A stretch of DNA of 64,000 nt from an uncultured Clostridia bacterium (GTDB taxonomy: Bacteria; Bacillota; Clostridia; Oscillospirales; Acutalibacteraceae): the NCBI GenBank assembly GCA_944380765.1, contig CALWIO010000005.1, positions 23,218 to 87,217 on the forward strand, read 5' to 3'. Positions 50,246-57,509 of this stretch are shown here, piece by piece (the stretch's first letter is position 1; each line of letters opens with the position of its first letter). Made by a program: the position numbers and the translations under genes. The notes beneath the pieces were generated by a model. It ran no database searches. It was not told where the DNA came from and saw only the letters and a list, made by a program, of their open reading frames with translations.

Positions 50246-51835
50246 GTGATATTTTTGTTAAAGAATTTCAGAAAAAAGAGCCTTAAAGCAAAAATACTTA
50301 TAATTTTGTTTATAGTTGTAGTGCTTTTCCTTTTGGCTTATGTGCTTTATTCCAACTTTAAGCCGGACCCCCCGGCTGAATATGAGCTTGCCAATGTTTC
50401 GTACGGAACTATGGTCAATACCCTTGATGTCAACGGAACGGTCGAGTCGGAATACTGCGATAATTTTTACGCGGTCGAGGGCGTTGCGGTTGAAGAGGTG
50501 CTCGTAAATGTGGGCGATAAGGTGCAGAAAGGCGACAAACTTGCGACTTTCAATACTTCCGCCGTTTCCGGTTATCTTTCAGCGGCTCAGAAGGAGTATA
50601 ACGAGGCGCTTTCCGAATACAACAGCGCAAAAGGCGAAGCTCAGAGCAGCGCTTCCGAAAAAGCTTCGCTTGAAAAACAGATAGCTTCCGTAAATTCTCA
50701 GATAGCGGCAAAGGAAAAAGAAATCGCCGAGCTTGAAAAAAGCGCTTCAAACAGCGAGCCGGTAACCGAAACCGTTACCGTAAGTCAGGAGCAGATAGCG
50801 TTAATAGCCGCGCAGATGGCTCAGAACGGAGCCACTCAGGAGCAGATAGATACCTTTACGGCGGCCGCTTCACAGGTTAAAATTCCCGCTGTTTCCGAAG
50901 AAAATTCTAAGTTGTCGCAGGAGCTTATCGAGAAAAATCTTGAACTTGCTCAGCTCAATTCAAAGCTCGCCTCCTTGCAGGCTCAGAACGCCGTTACCGT
51001 TTCAGGCGACAGCGAAACGCTTCTTGACGCTCTTAACAGGGTAGTTGAGTTAAAGAAAAAGAATTATGACAGCGTAAAAGAAGTTTATGATAAAATGCAG
51101 AACGGCTGGTTTGCCGACTGCGACGGTATTGTTACCGCCGTAAACATCAAAGCCGGCGAAAACTTTGTTTGTCCCGCGAAGGAGAGTTCGTCCTCTCTTG
51201 ACCTGTCTTCACTTCTCGGCGGAATTTCGCTTGACAGCAGCGCGCTTCAAACGGTTACATCTCTTCTCGGCGACTCTCAGAGCATACCATCGGGAATAGG
51301 CGTAACGGTTGAGAGCTATGACGATATGTTTGTAACGGTTACCGTAAACAAATCCGACCTTTTAAAAATAGAAAAGGGAATGGAGGCCACCGTAACAAGC
51401 CTTGATAAGGAATATAAGGGCGAGGTAACCTATGTGGGCGCCAAGGCGGTTGAATCCGATTCTCTTGATTTAAGCTCAATTACAAGCTCGCTTATGGGTT
51501 CGGGTTCGTCAGGCGGAGCGATAGTCAAAATAAGAATAGAAAATCCCGATGAAAATGTTGTAATCGGCTTTGATGTGGATATTAAAATTAAGTTAGCTAC
51601 GGTTGAGGGTGTGCTTAAAGTGCCGGTTGAGTCCGTGCTTTATGACAGCGGAACTTATTCGGTATATGTTTATAACAGCGAAGACGGCACGGTAAAAAGG
51701 CAGACAATAACAAAGGGCGCAATCGACGACACAAGCTATGAGGTTACCGAGGGGCTTAAAGAGGGCGACCGGGTAGTTAAAAGCCCCGATCCCAAAATGG
51801 AAGACGGAACTAAAATAAAAGAAAAAACGGCTTGA
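50246..51835 (+). CDS. MacA-like (HlyD/RND-type) membrane fusion adaptor
   Basis: A 529-residue protein anchored by an N-terminal helix (about residues 13-34). A barrel-sandwich half (VEEVLVNVGDKVQKGDKLATF) precedes a long coiled coil (about 105-275), then the second half (ADCDGIVTAVNIKAGENF), a beta-barrel (VTVTVNKSDLLKIEKGMEATV) and a membrane-proximal domain. In Firmicutes such adaptors work with an ABC ATPase and a MacB-type permease to export peptides or drugs. Start is uncertain: GTG 50246 is only two bases from GGAAAG, TTG 50255 eleven bases. The permease follows 15 bases after the stop. Confidence 0.85.
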   Translation: MIFLLKNFRKKSLKAKILIILFIVVVLFLLAYVLYSNFKPDPPAEYELANVSYGTMVNTLDVNGTVESEYCDNFYAVEGVAVEEVLVNVGDKVQKGDKLATFNTSAVSGYLSAAQKEYNEALSEYNSAKGEAQSSASEKASLEKQIASVNSQIAAKEKEIAELEKSASNSEPVTETVTVSQEQIALIAAQMAQNGATQEQIDTFTAAASQVKIPAVSEENSKLSQELIEKNLELAQLNSKLASLQAQNAVTVSGDSETLLDALNRVVELKKKNYDSVKEVYDKMQNGWFADCDGIVTAVNIKAGENFVCPAKESSSSLDLSSLLGGISLDSSALQTVTSLLGDSQSIPSGIGVTVESYDDMFVTVTVNKSDLLKIEKGMEATVTSLDKEYKGEVTYVGAKAVESDSLDLSSITSSLMGSGSSGGAIVKIRIENPDENVVIGFDVDIKIKLATVEGVLKVPVESVLYDSGTYSVYVYNSEDGTVKRQTITKGAIDDTSYEVTEGLKEGDRVVKSPDPKMEDGTKIKEKTA

Positions 51836-51850
51836 TGGGGAGTGTAGATA

Positions 51851-53095
51851 TTGAATATCCGTGAAAATATCCGCATTGCCGTTTTCAGTATAAGAACAAA
51901 CCTGATGCGCTCGCTGCTTACAATGCTGGGCATTATAATCGGAGTTGCCTCGGTAATAGCGATAATAACGGTCGGCAACGGCGGCAGGGACTATATCGTA
52001 GGAATGATTCGCGATATGGGCAACAGCTCAATTTCGCTGACGGTCAACACAAGAACCGCGGAGGATTCGGATTATTTTACCGAGCAGGATGTTGAGGCGA
52101 TAAAGGAGCTTGACGGAGTTGAATACGCCACAATGCAGTCTATGGCTATGTGCCAGATGACGGCTAACGATGAAAACGGCTTTTTAATGGGAATAGGCTG
52201 CAATACCGATATGCAGATGATAATGCAGTCGCCCTGCCTGTACGGCCGTTTCTTTACGGACGAGGAATACAGCGAGGGCAGATATGTCGGGGTAATTGAC
52301 GCCACCAGCGCAATGCAGGCTTTCGGCAGAAAAGATGTAGTAGGCGAGTATATTCACTGTACGGTAAACGATGTGAATGTTTCCATCAAGATTATCGGCG
52401 TTATTGATATTATGGCGAGCATCAATCTTGATACCGACAGCCTTCTTGACAGCATGTCCTCAATGGGCGGTATGCAGATAATGAGCTGTATAGTGCTTAT
52501 GCCCGCTCCCGTCGCGTCAATTCTAAACGGCTCTGACGCCGGCCGTTACGATACTATAAATATAACGGCTGTGGACGAGAATATGCTCGACGGAATCGGC
52601 ACGGCGGCAGTCAACTATGTGCGCTCAATACATGATAATTATGAGGACGATTGCTATACCGTCACCAATATGGCAACCTATATTGATTTGCTTGATACGG
52701 TTATCAATGTGTTTACAATATTTATAGCCGCCGTCAGCGCCATTTCACTTGTGGTAGGCGGTATAGGCGTTATGAACATTATGCTCGTTTCCATTACCGA
52801 GCGTACCCGTGAAATAGGAATACGCAAAGCCCTCGGCGCAAAAACCGGAACGATTATGTTCCAGTTCCTTACAGAGTCAATAATACTGTGCTTGATAGGC
52901 GGTATGATAGGCTTGCTTTTAGGCGTAGCGGGAGCCTCGCTTGTGTCCTATATTATGGAAGTACCTCTGTCCGTCAAGATGTCAACCGTGCTGCTTGCTA
53001 TCGGCTTCTCTTCGGCGATAGGTATAATATTCGGAGTTTATCCGGCGCGCAGAGCGGCAAAAATGCCGCCTATCGAGGCGCTCCGCAGAGAATAA
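51851..53095 (+). CDS. MacB-like ABC transporter permease
   Basis: A 414-residue permease: one N-terminal helix (residues 16-42, TMLGIIIGVASVIAIITVGN), a MacB periplasmic core domain (about 45-285), and three C-terminal helices of the FtsX domain with GGIGVMNIMLVSITERTREIGIRKALGA and the final YPARRAAKMPPIEALR. It has no ATP-binding domain. The start is TTG 51851, eight bases after GGGGAG. It is co-transcribed with the adaptor, but no ATPase gene is adjacent; one would be expected between the two. Confidence 0.92.
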   Translation: MNIRENIRIAVFSIRTNLMRSLLTMLGIIIGVASVIAIITVGNGGRDYIVGMIRDMGNSSISLTVNTRTAEDSDYFTEQDVEAIKELDGVEYATMQSMAMCQMTANDENGFLMGIGCNTDMQMIMQSPCLYGRFFTDEEYSEGRYVGVIDATSAMQAFGRKDVVGEYIHCTVNDVNVSIKIIGVIDIMASINLDTDSLLDSMSSMGGMQIMSCIVLMPAPVASILNGSDAGRYDTINITAVDENMLDGIGTAAVNYVRSIHDNYEDDCYTVTNMATYIDLLDTVINVFTIFIAAVSAISLVVGGIGVMNIMLVSITERTREIGIRKALGAKTGTIMFQFLTESIILCLIGGMIGLLLGVAGASLVSYIMEVPLSVKMSTVLLAIGFSSAIGIIFGVYPARRAAKMPPIEALRRE

Positions 53096-53106
53096 CGGCT
53101 TAAAAA

Positions 53107-53137
53107 TGTCCCCTTTTTCAAGGGGATATTTTTTTTG
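53107..53137 (+). terminator. Terminator of the MacA/MacB-like operon
   Basis: TCCCCTT (53109-53115) and AAGGGGA (53120-53126) with a TTTC loop, followed by TATTTTTTTT. Confidence 0.88.
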
Positions 53138-53273
53138 CATTTTATCCTTCAAAAAAGGCTGTGTATATGCAGATGTATATACACGGCTTTTATTTGTTTC
53201 CGGCGTTTTGTGTAAAGGACTGTACTTTACATAAAAACCCGGTTTTTTATACACCAATCCCCGTCAAATAAGG

Positions 53274-53310
53274 TTTTAGACAGTTTCAACAGAGTTTTCG
53301 ACAGTTTCAA
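53274..53310 (+). promoter_or_regulatory. Paired 0A-box direct repeats
   Basis: TTTTAGACAGTTTCAA (53274-53289) and TTTTCGACAGTTTCAA (53295-53310) differ at one base and repeat every 21 bases, two helical turns. The second contains a perfect 0A box, TTCGACA (53297-53303); the first has TTAGACA. They probably bind Spo0A itself. Confidence 0.65.
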
Positions 53311-53456
53311 AGTTCAAAATAAGGTTAAAAAAATACCTCGAATAATACAGTATAGTTTAAAAGCGACTGAATAAATCTTCCGCTTCAAGGCTGAATTTTT
53401 GCAGGAAAAAAATAATTTCCGTCATATATTTTTACAATCTGACCGGCTTCGCCTCT

Positions 53457-53463
53457 TGTCGAA
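53457..53463 (+). promoter_or_regulatory. 0A box near the spo0A promoter
   Basis: TGTCGAA, a perfect Spo0A box in the opposite orientation to the upstream repeats, 31 bases before the -35 hexamer. Confidence 0.55.
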
Positions 53464-53493
53464 AAGTTTTTATAAAAAACTTGAACTTTGCTA

Positions 53494-53522
53494 TTGCCAT
53501 AATATTCCATTTATGGTAAAAT
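53494..53522 (+). promoter_or_regulatory. spo0A promoter with dyad in the spacer
   Basis: TTGCCA (53494-53499) and TAAAAT (53517-53522), spacing 17, with TG before the -10 box. CCATAA (53497-53502) and TTATGG (53511-53516) form an inverted repeat that fills the spacer. Confidence 0.65.
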
Positions 53523-53577
53523 ATGGCAGAAACAAGAAATTGCAAGTCAATTTTGTAATTAAAACGGAGGTCTTAAA

Positions 53578-54339
53578 ATGGGAAACAATTTAAAGGTTTT
53601 ACTTACGGGCGAGGGGAGTGAATTCGGAAAAAACTGCGCGAATGTGCTCAGAACTTACGGGTGCGATGTCATACTGCTTCCGAAAGACGGCAAAGCTCTG
53701 CTCTCCCGGCTTGAAACAACGCCGGCGGATGTGGTAGTAATGGACGCTTTTATGTCTAATCTTGACGCCCTCGGCGTAATTGAGAAAATAAAGGAAAAAG
53801 AAAAGCGCCCGCTTGTAATGGTAATGTCCAGCAGCGACAATCAGCGTTTTGAACAGGAAATTCTTGCGGCAGGCGCGGACTATTATTTTCTTAAACCCTT
53901 TGATATTGAAATTATGGCGCAGCGCATAAATCAACTTACCGGCTGGTCAAGGGACAAGGGCGACATAAGCAGATTGCAGGAAACCAACGATTTGCAGGTG
54001 ACCGTAAGCGAGATAATGCACCAGATAGGCGTACCCGCGCATATTAAGGGTTATCAGTATCTGCGCGAGGCGATAGTCCTTTCAATCAATGACCGCGAAA
54101 TGATGAACTCGGTAACAAAAGTGCTTTACCCCACGGTGGCGAAAATGTATTCCACAACCGCGTCAAGGGTTGAGCGCGCCATACGCCACGCCATTGAGGT
54201 CGCGTGGGACAGAGGCGATGTCGATGTTTTAAGCTCCTATTTCGGATATACCATTCAGAATTCGCGCGGAAAGCCGACAAATTCCGAATTTATAGCTATG
54301 ATAAGCGACAAATTAAGACTCAGAATGAAAATCTCCTGA
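53578..54339 (+). CDS. spo0A: Sporulation master regulator Spo0A
   Basis: A 253-residue response regulator. The receiver keeps the phospho-acceptor Asp56 ([10 protein letters not shown]), switch Ser84 and Lys106 (FLKPFD). However, the usual acidic pair after the first strand (VADDN in Bacillus) is TGEGS, so Gly11 and Glu12 replace Asp-Asp. The C-terminal DNA-binding domain is well kept: [20 protein letters not shown], the recognition helix [19 protein letters not shown], and [19 protein letters not shown]. It governs entry into sporulation. ATG 53578 follows GGAGG (53566-53570). The usual upstream neighbour spoIVB is absent here. Confidence 0.95.
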   Translation: MGNNLKVLLTGEGSEFGKNCANVLRTYGCDVILLPKDGKALLSRLETTPADVVVMDAFMSNLDALGVIEKIKEKEKRPLVMVMSSSDNQRFEQEILAAGADYYFLKPFDIEIMAQRINQLTGWSRDKGDISRLQETNDLQVTVSEIMHQIGVPAHIKGYQYLREAIVLSINDREMMNSVTKVLYPTVAKMYSTTASRVERAIRHAIEVAWDRGDVDVLSSYFGYTIQNSRGKPTNSEFIAMISDKLRLRMKIS

Positions 54340-54354
54340 CAACATAAAACGGAC

Positions 54355-54383
54355 TTGACAAACGCGGCGTAAAATGGTAATAT
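54355..54383 (+). promoter_or_regulatory. mntP promoter
   Basis: TTGACA (54355-54360) and TAATAT (54378-54383), spacing 17, with TGG as an extended -10. Confidence 0.82.
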
Positions 54384-54389
54384 TTCAAT

Positions 54390-54513
54390 ACTTCGTGAGG
54401 GAGTAGTCGGCGCGCTGCGCGTTAAGTCAACATACTGACCTGTGCGGTCTGGCTTAGCTTAAATGACAAGACTCATGTACGGTGCCTGCCGTACATGGGT
54501 TTTATTTTTTTAT
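54390..54513 (+). promoter_or_regulatory. yybP-ykoY type manganese riboswitch with terminator
   Basis: The leader contains the conserved GAGGGAGTAG box (54397-54406), then paired arms and a second internal-loop region (GACCTGTGCGGTCTGGC). It ends in a terminator: CATGTACGG (54474-54482) with CCGTACATG (54489-54497), then GGTTTTATTTTTTT. Manganese binding would favour read-through into mntP. The class is supported by the box and by the downstream gene; I have not folded it. Confidence 0.82.
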
Positions 54514-54537
54514 TAAAATATTACGGAGAGATGCTGT

Positions 54538-55110
54538 ATGGGAATTGCCGAACTTGTTGTTATTGCCGTGGGACTTGCGATGGACGCTTTCGCTGTGTCG
54601 GTCTGCAAAGGGCTTGCCATGCGTAAAATCGATTATAAGCAGACGGTTCTGATTGCCGTGTTTTTCGGCGGCTTTCAGGCTTTAATGCCCTTTTTCGGCT
54701 GGCTGCTGGGCAGACAGTTTGAAAAATACATAACCAGCTTTGACCATTGGATTGCCTTCTTGCTTCTTGCTTTTATCGGTGGTAAAATGATATATGAGGC
54801 GCTGAAAAAAGACGAAGAGGCTATTGAAAATTCAGCAAGGCTCGACTTAAAGGAACTTGTGGTGCTTTCTGTGGCGACCAGTATTGACGCGCTCGCCGTG
54901 GGAATAACTTTCGCTTTTCTCAAAGTCAATATCGCCCTGTCGGTTTCCTTAATAGGGGTGATAACTGCCGTACTTTCCGCCGCCGGAGTCTTTATCGGCC
55001 ACAAATTCGGCGAAAAATATAAAAACAAGGCCGAACTTGCGGGCGGAGCTGTTTTGGTGCTTATAGGGCTTAAAATCCTTTTGGAGCATTTGGGAATTAT
55101 AGGTGGATAA
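54538..55110 (+). CDS. mntP: Manganese efflux pump MntP
   Basis: A 190-residue membrane protein with six helices in two repeats. The conserved acid motifs are GLAMDAFAVSVCKG near the N terminus and TSIDALAVGITFAF in the second half. It exports Mn(II). The start is ATG 54538 behind ACGGAGAG; a nearer ATG at 54531 is out of frame. Control is by the riboswitch above. Confidence 0.95.
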   Translation: MGIAELVVIAVGLAMDAFAVSVCKGLAMRKIDYKQTVLIAVFFGGFQALMPFFGWLLGRQFEKYITSFDHWIAFLLLAFIGGKMIYEALKKDEEAIENSARLDLKELVVLSVATSIDALAVGITFAFLKVNIALSVSLIGVITAVLSAAGVFIGHKFGEKYKNKAELAGGAVLVLIGLKILLEHLGIIGG

Positions 55111-55111
55111 T

Positions 55112-55804
55112 ATGATTAAAAATATTTTGTGGGATATTGACGGAACGCTTTTGAATTTTGAAAAATCTGAAAAATACGCTTTAAAAAAATGCTTTGAGGT
55201 TTTCTCAATAGGCGAGTGTACCGACGAGATGGTGTCGCGCTATTCCGAAATAAACCGCGGACTCTGGGAAGAGCTCGAACGGGGAATGGTCACCAAAAAA
55301 TTCGTGCTTATTGAAAGATTTAAAAGATTTTTTGAAAGCGAAGGAATAAGCTTTTCAAAGACCGGCGAGTTTAACGAGGAGTATCAGCTAAGACTCGGCG
55401 ACAAATTTTTCTTCTGCGACAACGCGCTTGAAACCGTCACGCTTCTCAAAGGAAAAGTCCGCCAGTACGCTGTGACCAACGGAACTTATAAGGCGCAGAG
55501 CAGAAAGCTCGCAGGTTCGGGACTCATAAATCTGTTTGACGGCGTGTTTATTTCGGACTCGGTGGGATTTGAAAAGCCCTCGCCTCAGTTTTTTGAAGCG
55601 GTAAAGAACGAAATCGGCGGATTCGGCGAAAGGGATACCATGATTGTCGGCGACTCTCTTACCAGCGATATGAAAGGCGGCAACAACGCGGGTATTATTT
55701 GCTGCTGGTATAATCCGGGCGGAAGAAATAACGATACCGCCGCCGTTATTGACTACGATATTTCCGATTTGAAAGAAGTCGGGCGCATAGCCTGTGAGTT
55801 ATGA
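55112..55804 (+). CDS. HAD-family phosphatase (YjjG-like)
   Basis: A 230-residue haloacid dehalogenase hydrolase. Motif I is WDIDGTLLNF (a Trp-Asp-Ile-Asp variant common in YjjG-type nucleotidases), motif II AVTNGTY, and motifs III/IV FEKPSPQFF with MIVGDSLTSDMKGG. The cap domain is helical (about residues 15-90). It is likely a 5'-nucleotidase or general phosphatase. ATG 55112 has AGGTGG five bases before it and sits one base after the mntP stop, so the two share the riboswitch transcript. Confidence 0.88.
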   Translation: MIKNILWDIDGTLLNFEKSEKYALKKCFEVFSIGECTDEMVSRYSEINRGLWEELERGMVTKKFVLIERFKRFFESEGISFSKTGEFNEEYQLRLGDKFFFCDNALETVTLLKGKVRQYAVTNGTYKAQSRKLAGSGLINLFDGVFISDSVGFEKPSPQFFEAVKNEIGGFGERDTMIVGDSLTSDMKGGNNAGIICCWYNPGGRNNDTAAVIDYDISDLKEVGRIACEL

Positions 55805-55840
55805 TTTTCTTACAACAGCTTTATAAAAGTTAGATAAAAA

Positions 55841-55868
55841 ACAGAGCCTTTAAGGCTCTGTTTTTGTT
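55841..55868 (+). terminator. Terminator of the mntP operon
   Basis: ACAGAGCCTT (55841-55850) and AAGGCTCTGT (55852-55861) form a near-continuous palindrome, followed by TTTTTGTTT. Confidence 0.9.
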
Positions 55869-55980
55869 TGGCGGTAAGCGGATTTTTGCTTGAAATTTGT
55901 GATATTTGGCGTTATACTTGTAACAATTAGTCAAAAAAGTGTTATGATATTAGTGTATATTTCACAAAGGTGGTCACACA

Positions 55981-57357
55981 TTGAAAAGCTCAGTTAAAAA
56001 TATGACCGAGGGCAGCCCCGCTAAGCACATACTGGCGTTTGCGCTTCCCATGCTTTTAGGTCTGCTGTTTCAGCAGTTTTACAATATGGCGGATACAATG
56101 ATAGTCGGTAAATGGCTCGGCGTAAAAGCTCTTGCGGCAGTAGGCTCGGTAGGCTCAATAAACTTTATGATAATAGGCTTCTGCACAGGCGTTTGCAGCG
56201 GCTTTGCAATTCCCGTAGCTCAGCAGTTCGGGGCGGGGGATTACCGCGCGCTCAGAAAATATGTGGCAAACAGCGTGTGGATTTCGGCGGCGTTCGCGGC
56301 GGTGATGACGGTTGGGGTCTGTCTGCTGTGCCGCAGAATACTCGTGCTTATGAAAACTCCCGAAGATATTATCGAGGGAGCGTACAGCTATATTTTCATA
56401 ATTTTCCTCGGGATACCCGTAACATATCTTTATAACCTGCTTTCGGGAATAATCAGGTCTTTGGGCGACAGCCGTTCTCCGGTTATTTTCCTGCTTATTT
56501 CCTCGGTTATCAATATAGCCCTTGATATAATCTCGGTAAAATACCTCAATTTCGGAGTAGCCGGACCTGCGGCGGCAACGGTTATTTCCCAGGCGGTGTC
56601 GGGCATACTCTGCCTTGTTTATATACGGAGCCGGTTTTTGATTCTCCGCATTGAAAAATCGGAGTGGAAGCCTGAAAAGAAATATATTTTCCGCCTGTTC
56701 TCAGTGGGGCTTCCCATGGGACTTCAATATTCCATAACCGCGGTCGGCAGCGTAATTCTGCAAAGCTCCGTCAATACTCTCGGCTCAATGGTGGTGGCTT
56801 CGGTTACGGCGGCAAGCAAGGTCAATATGTTCTTCTGCTGTCCCTTTGACGCGCTCGGAGGAACAATGGCAACTTTCGCGGGTCAGAATATCGGTGCGGA
56901 AAAGCCCGAGCGCATAAAAAAAGGCGCGGGCTCGGCTACGGTGCTCGGAGCGGTTTACTCGGCGGCGGCCTTCGCGGCGCTGTACTATTTCGGAAGAACC
57001 GCGGCGCTTTTGTTCTTGGACGCCGGCGAAACTGCCGTGCTCGACCGCGTACAGCAGTTTCTGTTTATAAATTCAATGTTTTATTTTCCGCTTTCCGTTT
57101 TGCTTATTTTCCGCTTTTCTGTTCAGGGAATGGGTTACAGCGCCCTTGCCGTTTTCGCGGGAGTTATCGAAATGGGCGCGCGTATAATGATATCCTACGG
57201 ACTTGTTCCTGTCTGGGGATTTTCCGCGGTATGCTTTGCGAACCCTCTTTCATGGCTTTCGGCGGCGCTGTTTTTGGTAGGCGCGTTCTTTTACTGTATA
57301 AAGCGCAAGCAAAAGGAATTTGAAAGCGAAAGAAAAGAAAATACGCAATCTCTGTAA
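55981..57357 (+). CDS. MATE family efflux transporter
   Basis: A 458-residue transporter with 12 helices. It begins with MTEGSPAKHILAFALPML and the QQFYNMADTMIVGKWLG signature of the clostridial NorM/DinF-type MATE branch. The second-half repeat is GLPMGLQYSITAVGS. It exports drugs or metabolites by Na+ or H+ antiport; the substrate is unknown. The start is TTG 55981 with AAAGGTGG seven bases upstream. Confidence 0.93.
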   Translation: MKSSVKNMTEGSPAKHILAFALPMLLGLLFQQFYNMADTMIVGKWLGVKALAAVGSVGSINFMIIGFCTGVCSGFAIPVAQQFGAGDYRALRKYVANSVWISAAFAAVMTVGVCLLCRRILVLMKTPEDIIEGAYSYIFIIFLGIPVTYLYNLLSGIIRSLGDSRSPVIFLLISSVINIALDIISVKYLNFGVAGPAAATVISQAVSGILCLVYIRSRFLILRIEKSEWKPEKKYIFRLFSVGLPMGLQYSITAVGSVILQSSVNTLGSMVVASVTAASKVNMFFCCPFDALGGTMATFAGQNIGAEKPERIKKGAGSATVLGAVYSAAAFAALYYFGRTAALLFLDAGETAVLDRVQQFLFINSMFYFPLSVLLIFRFSVQGMGYSALAVFAGVIEMGARIMISYGLVPVWGFSAVCFANPLSWLSAALFLVGAFFYCIKRKQKEFESERKENTQSL

Positions 57358-57374
57358 TGTTAATTTTTAACTAC

Positions 57375-57404
57375 GGCTCTGCTAAAAAAGCAGAGCCCTT
57401 TTTG
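57375..57404 (+). terminator. Terminator of the MATE gene
   Basis: GGCTCTGCT (57375-57383) and AGCAGAGCC (57389-57397) with a five-A loop, followed by CTTTTT. Confidence 0.9.
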
Positions 57405-57443
57405 TGCATATTTTACAAATATTCACGCATTGTTCACATTTTA

Positions 57444-57472
57444 TTGTATTATTTTTTCGAGCATGCTATAAT
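57444..57472 (+). promoter_or_regulatory. Promoter of the MFS/LRR gene pair
   Basis: TTGTAT (57444-57449) and TATAAT (57467-57472), spacing 17, with TG one base before the -10 box. Confidence 0.75.
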
Positions 57473-57509
57473 ATTAAAAAAATTTTATACTGAAAGAGGG
57501 CGCGTTACA

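Larger units (their letters stand above)
53138..53577 (+). other. Long regulatory gap upstream of spo0A
   Basis: About 440 bases without a supportable gene. It holds a hairpin GTGTATAT...ATATACAC (about 53158-53190) with a T run, a hairpin TGTAAAG...CTTTACA (53211-53231), two 16-base direct repeats 21 bases apart containing 0A boxes, a further 0A box at 53457-53463, and the spo0A promoter at 53494-53522. A 64-residue frame at 53399 is AT-rich shadow. Confidence 0.7.

Noticed and set aside
53274..53310. The 21-base spaced repeats as a CRISPR-like or transposon repeat
   Set aside because: Only two copies, spacing equal to two helical turns, and content matching Spo0A boxes; a regulator site explains them better.
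53399..53593. A 64-codon frame running into spo0A
   Set aside because: It covers the spo0A promoter and 0A box, has no ribosome site and no recognisable protein features.
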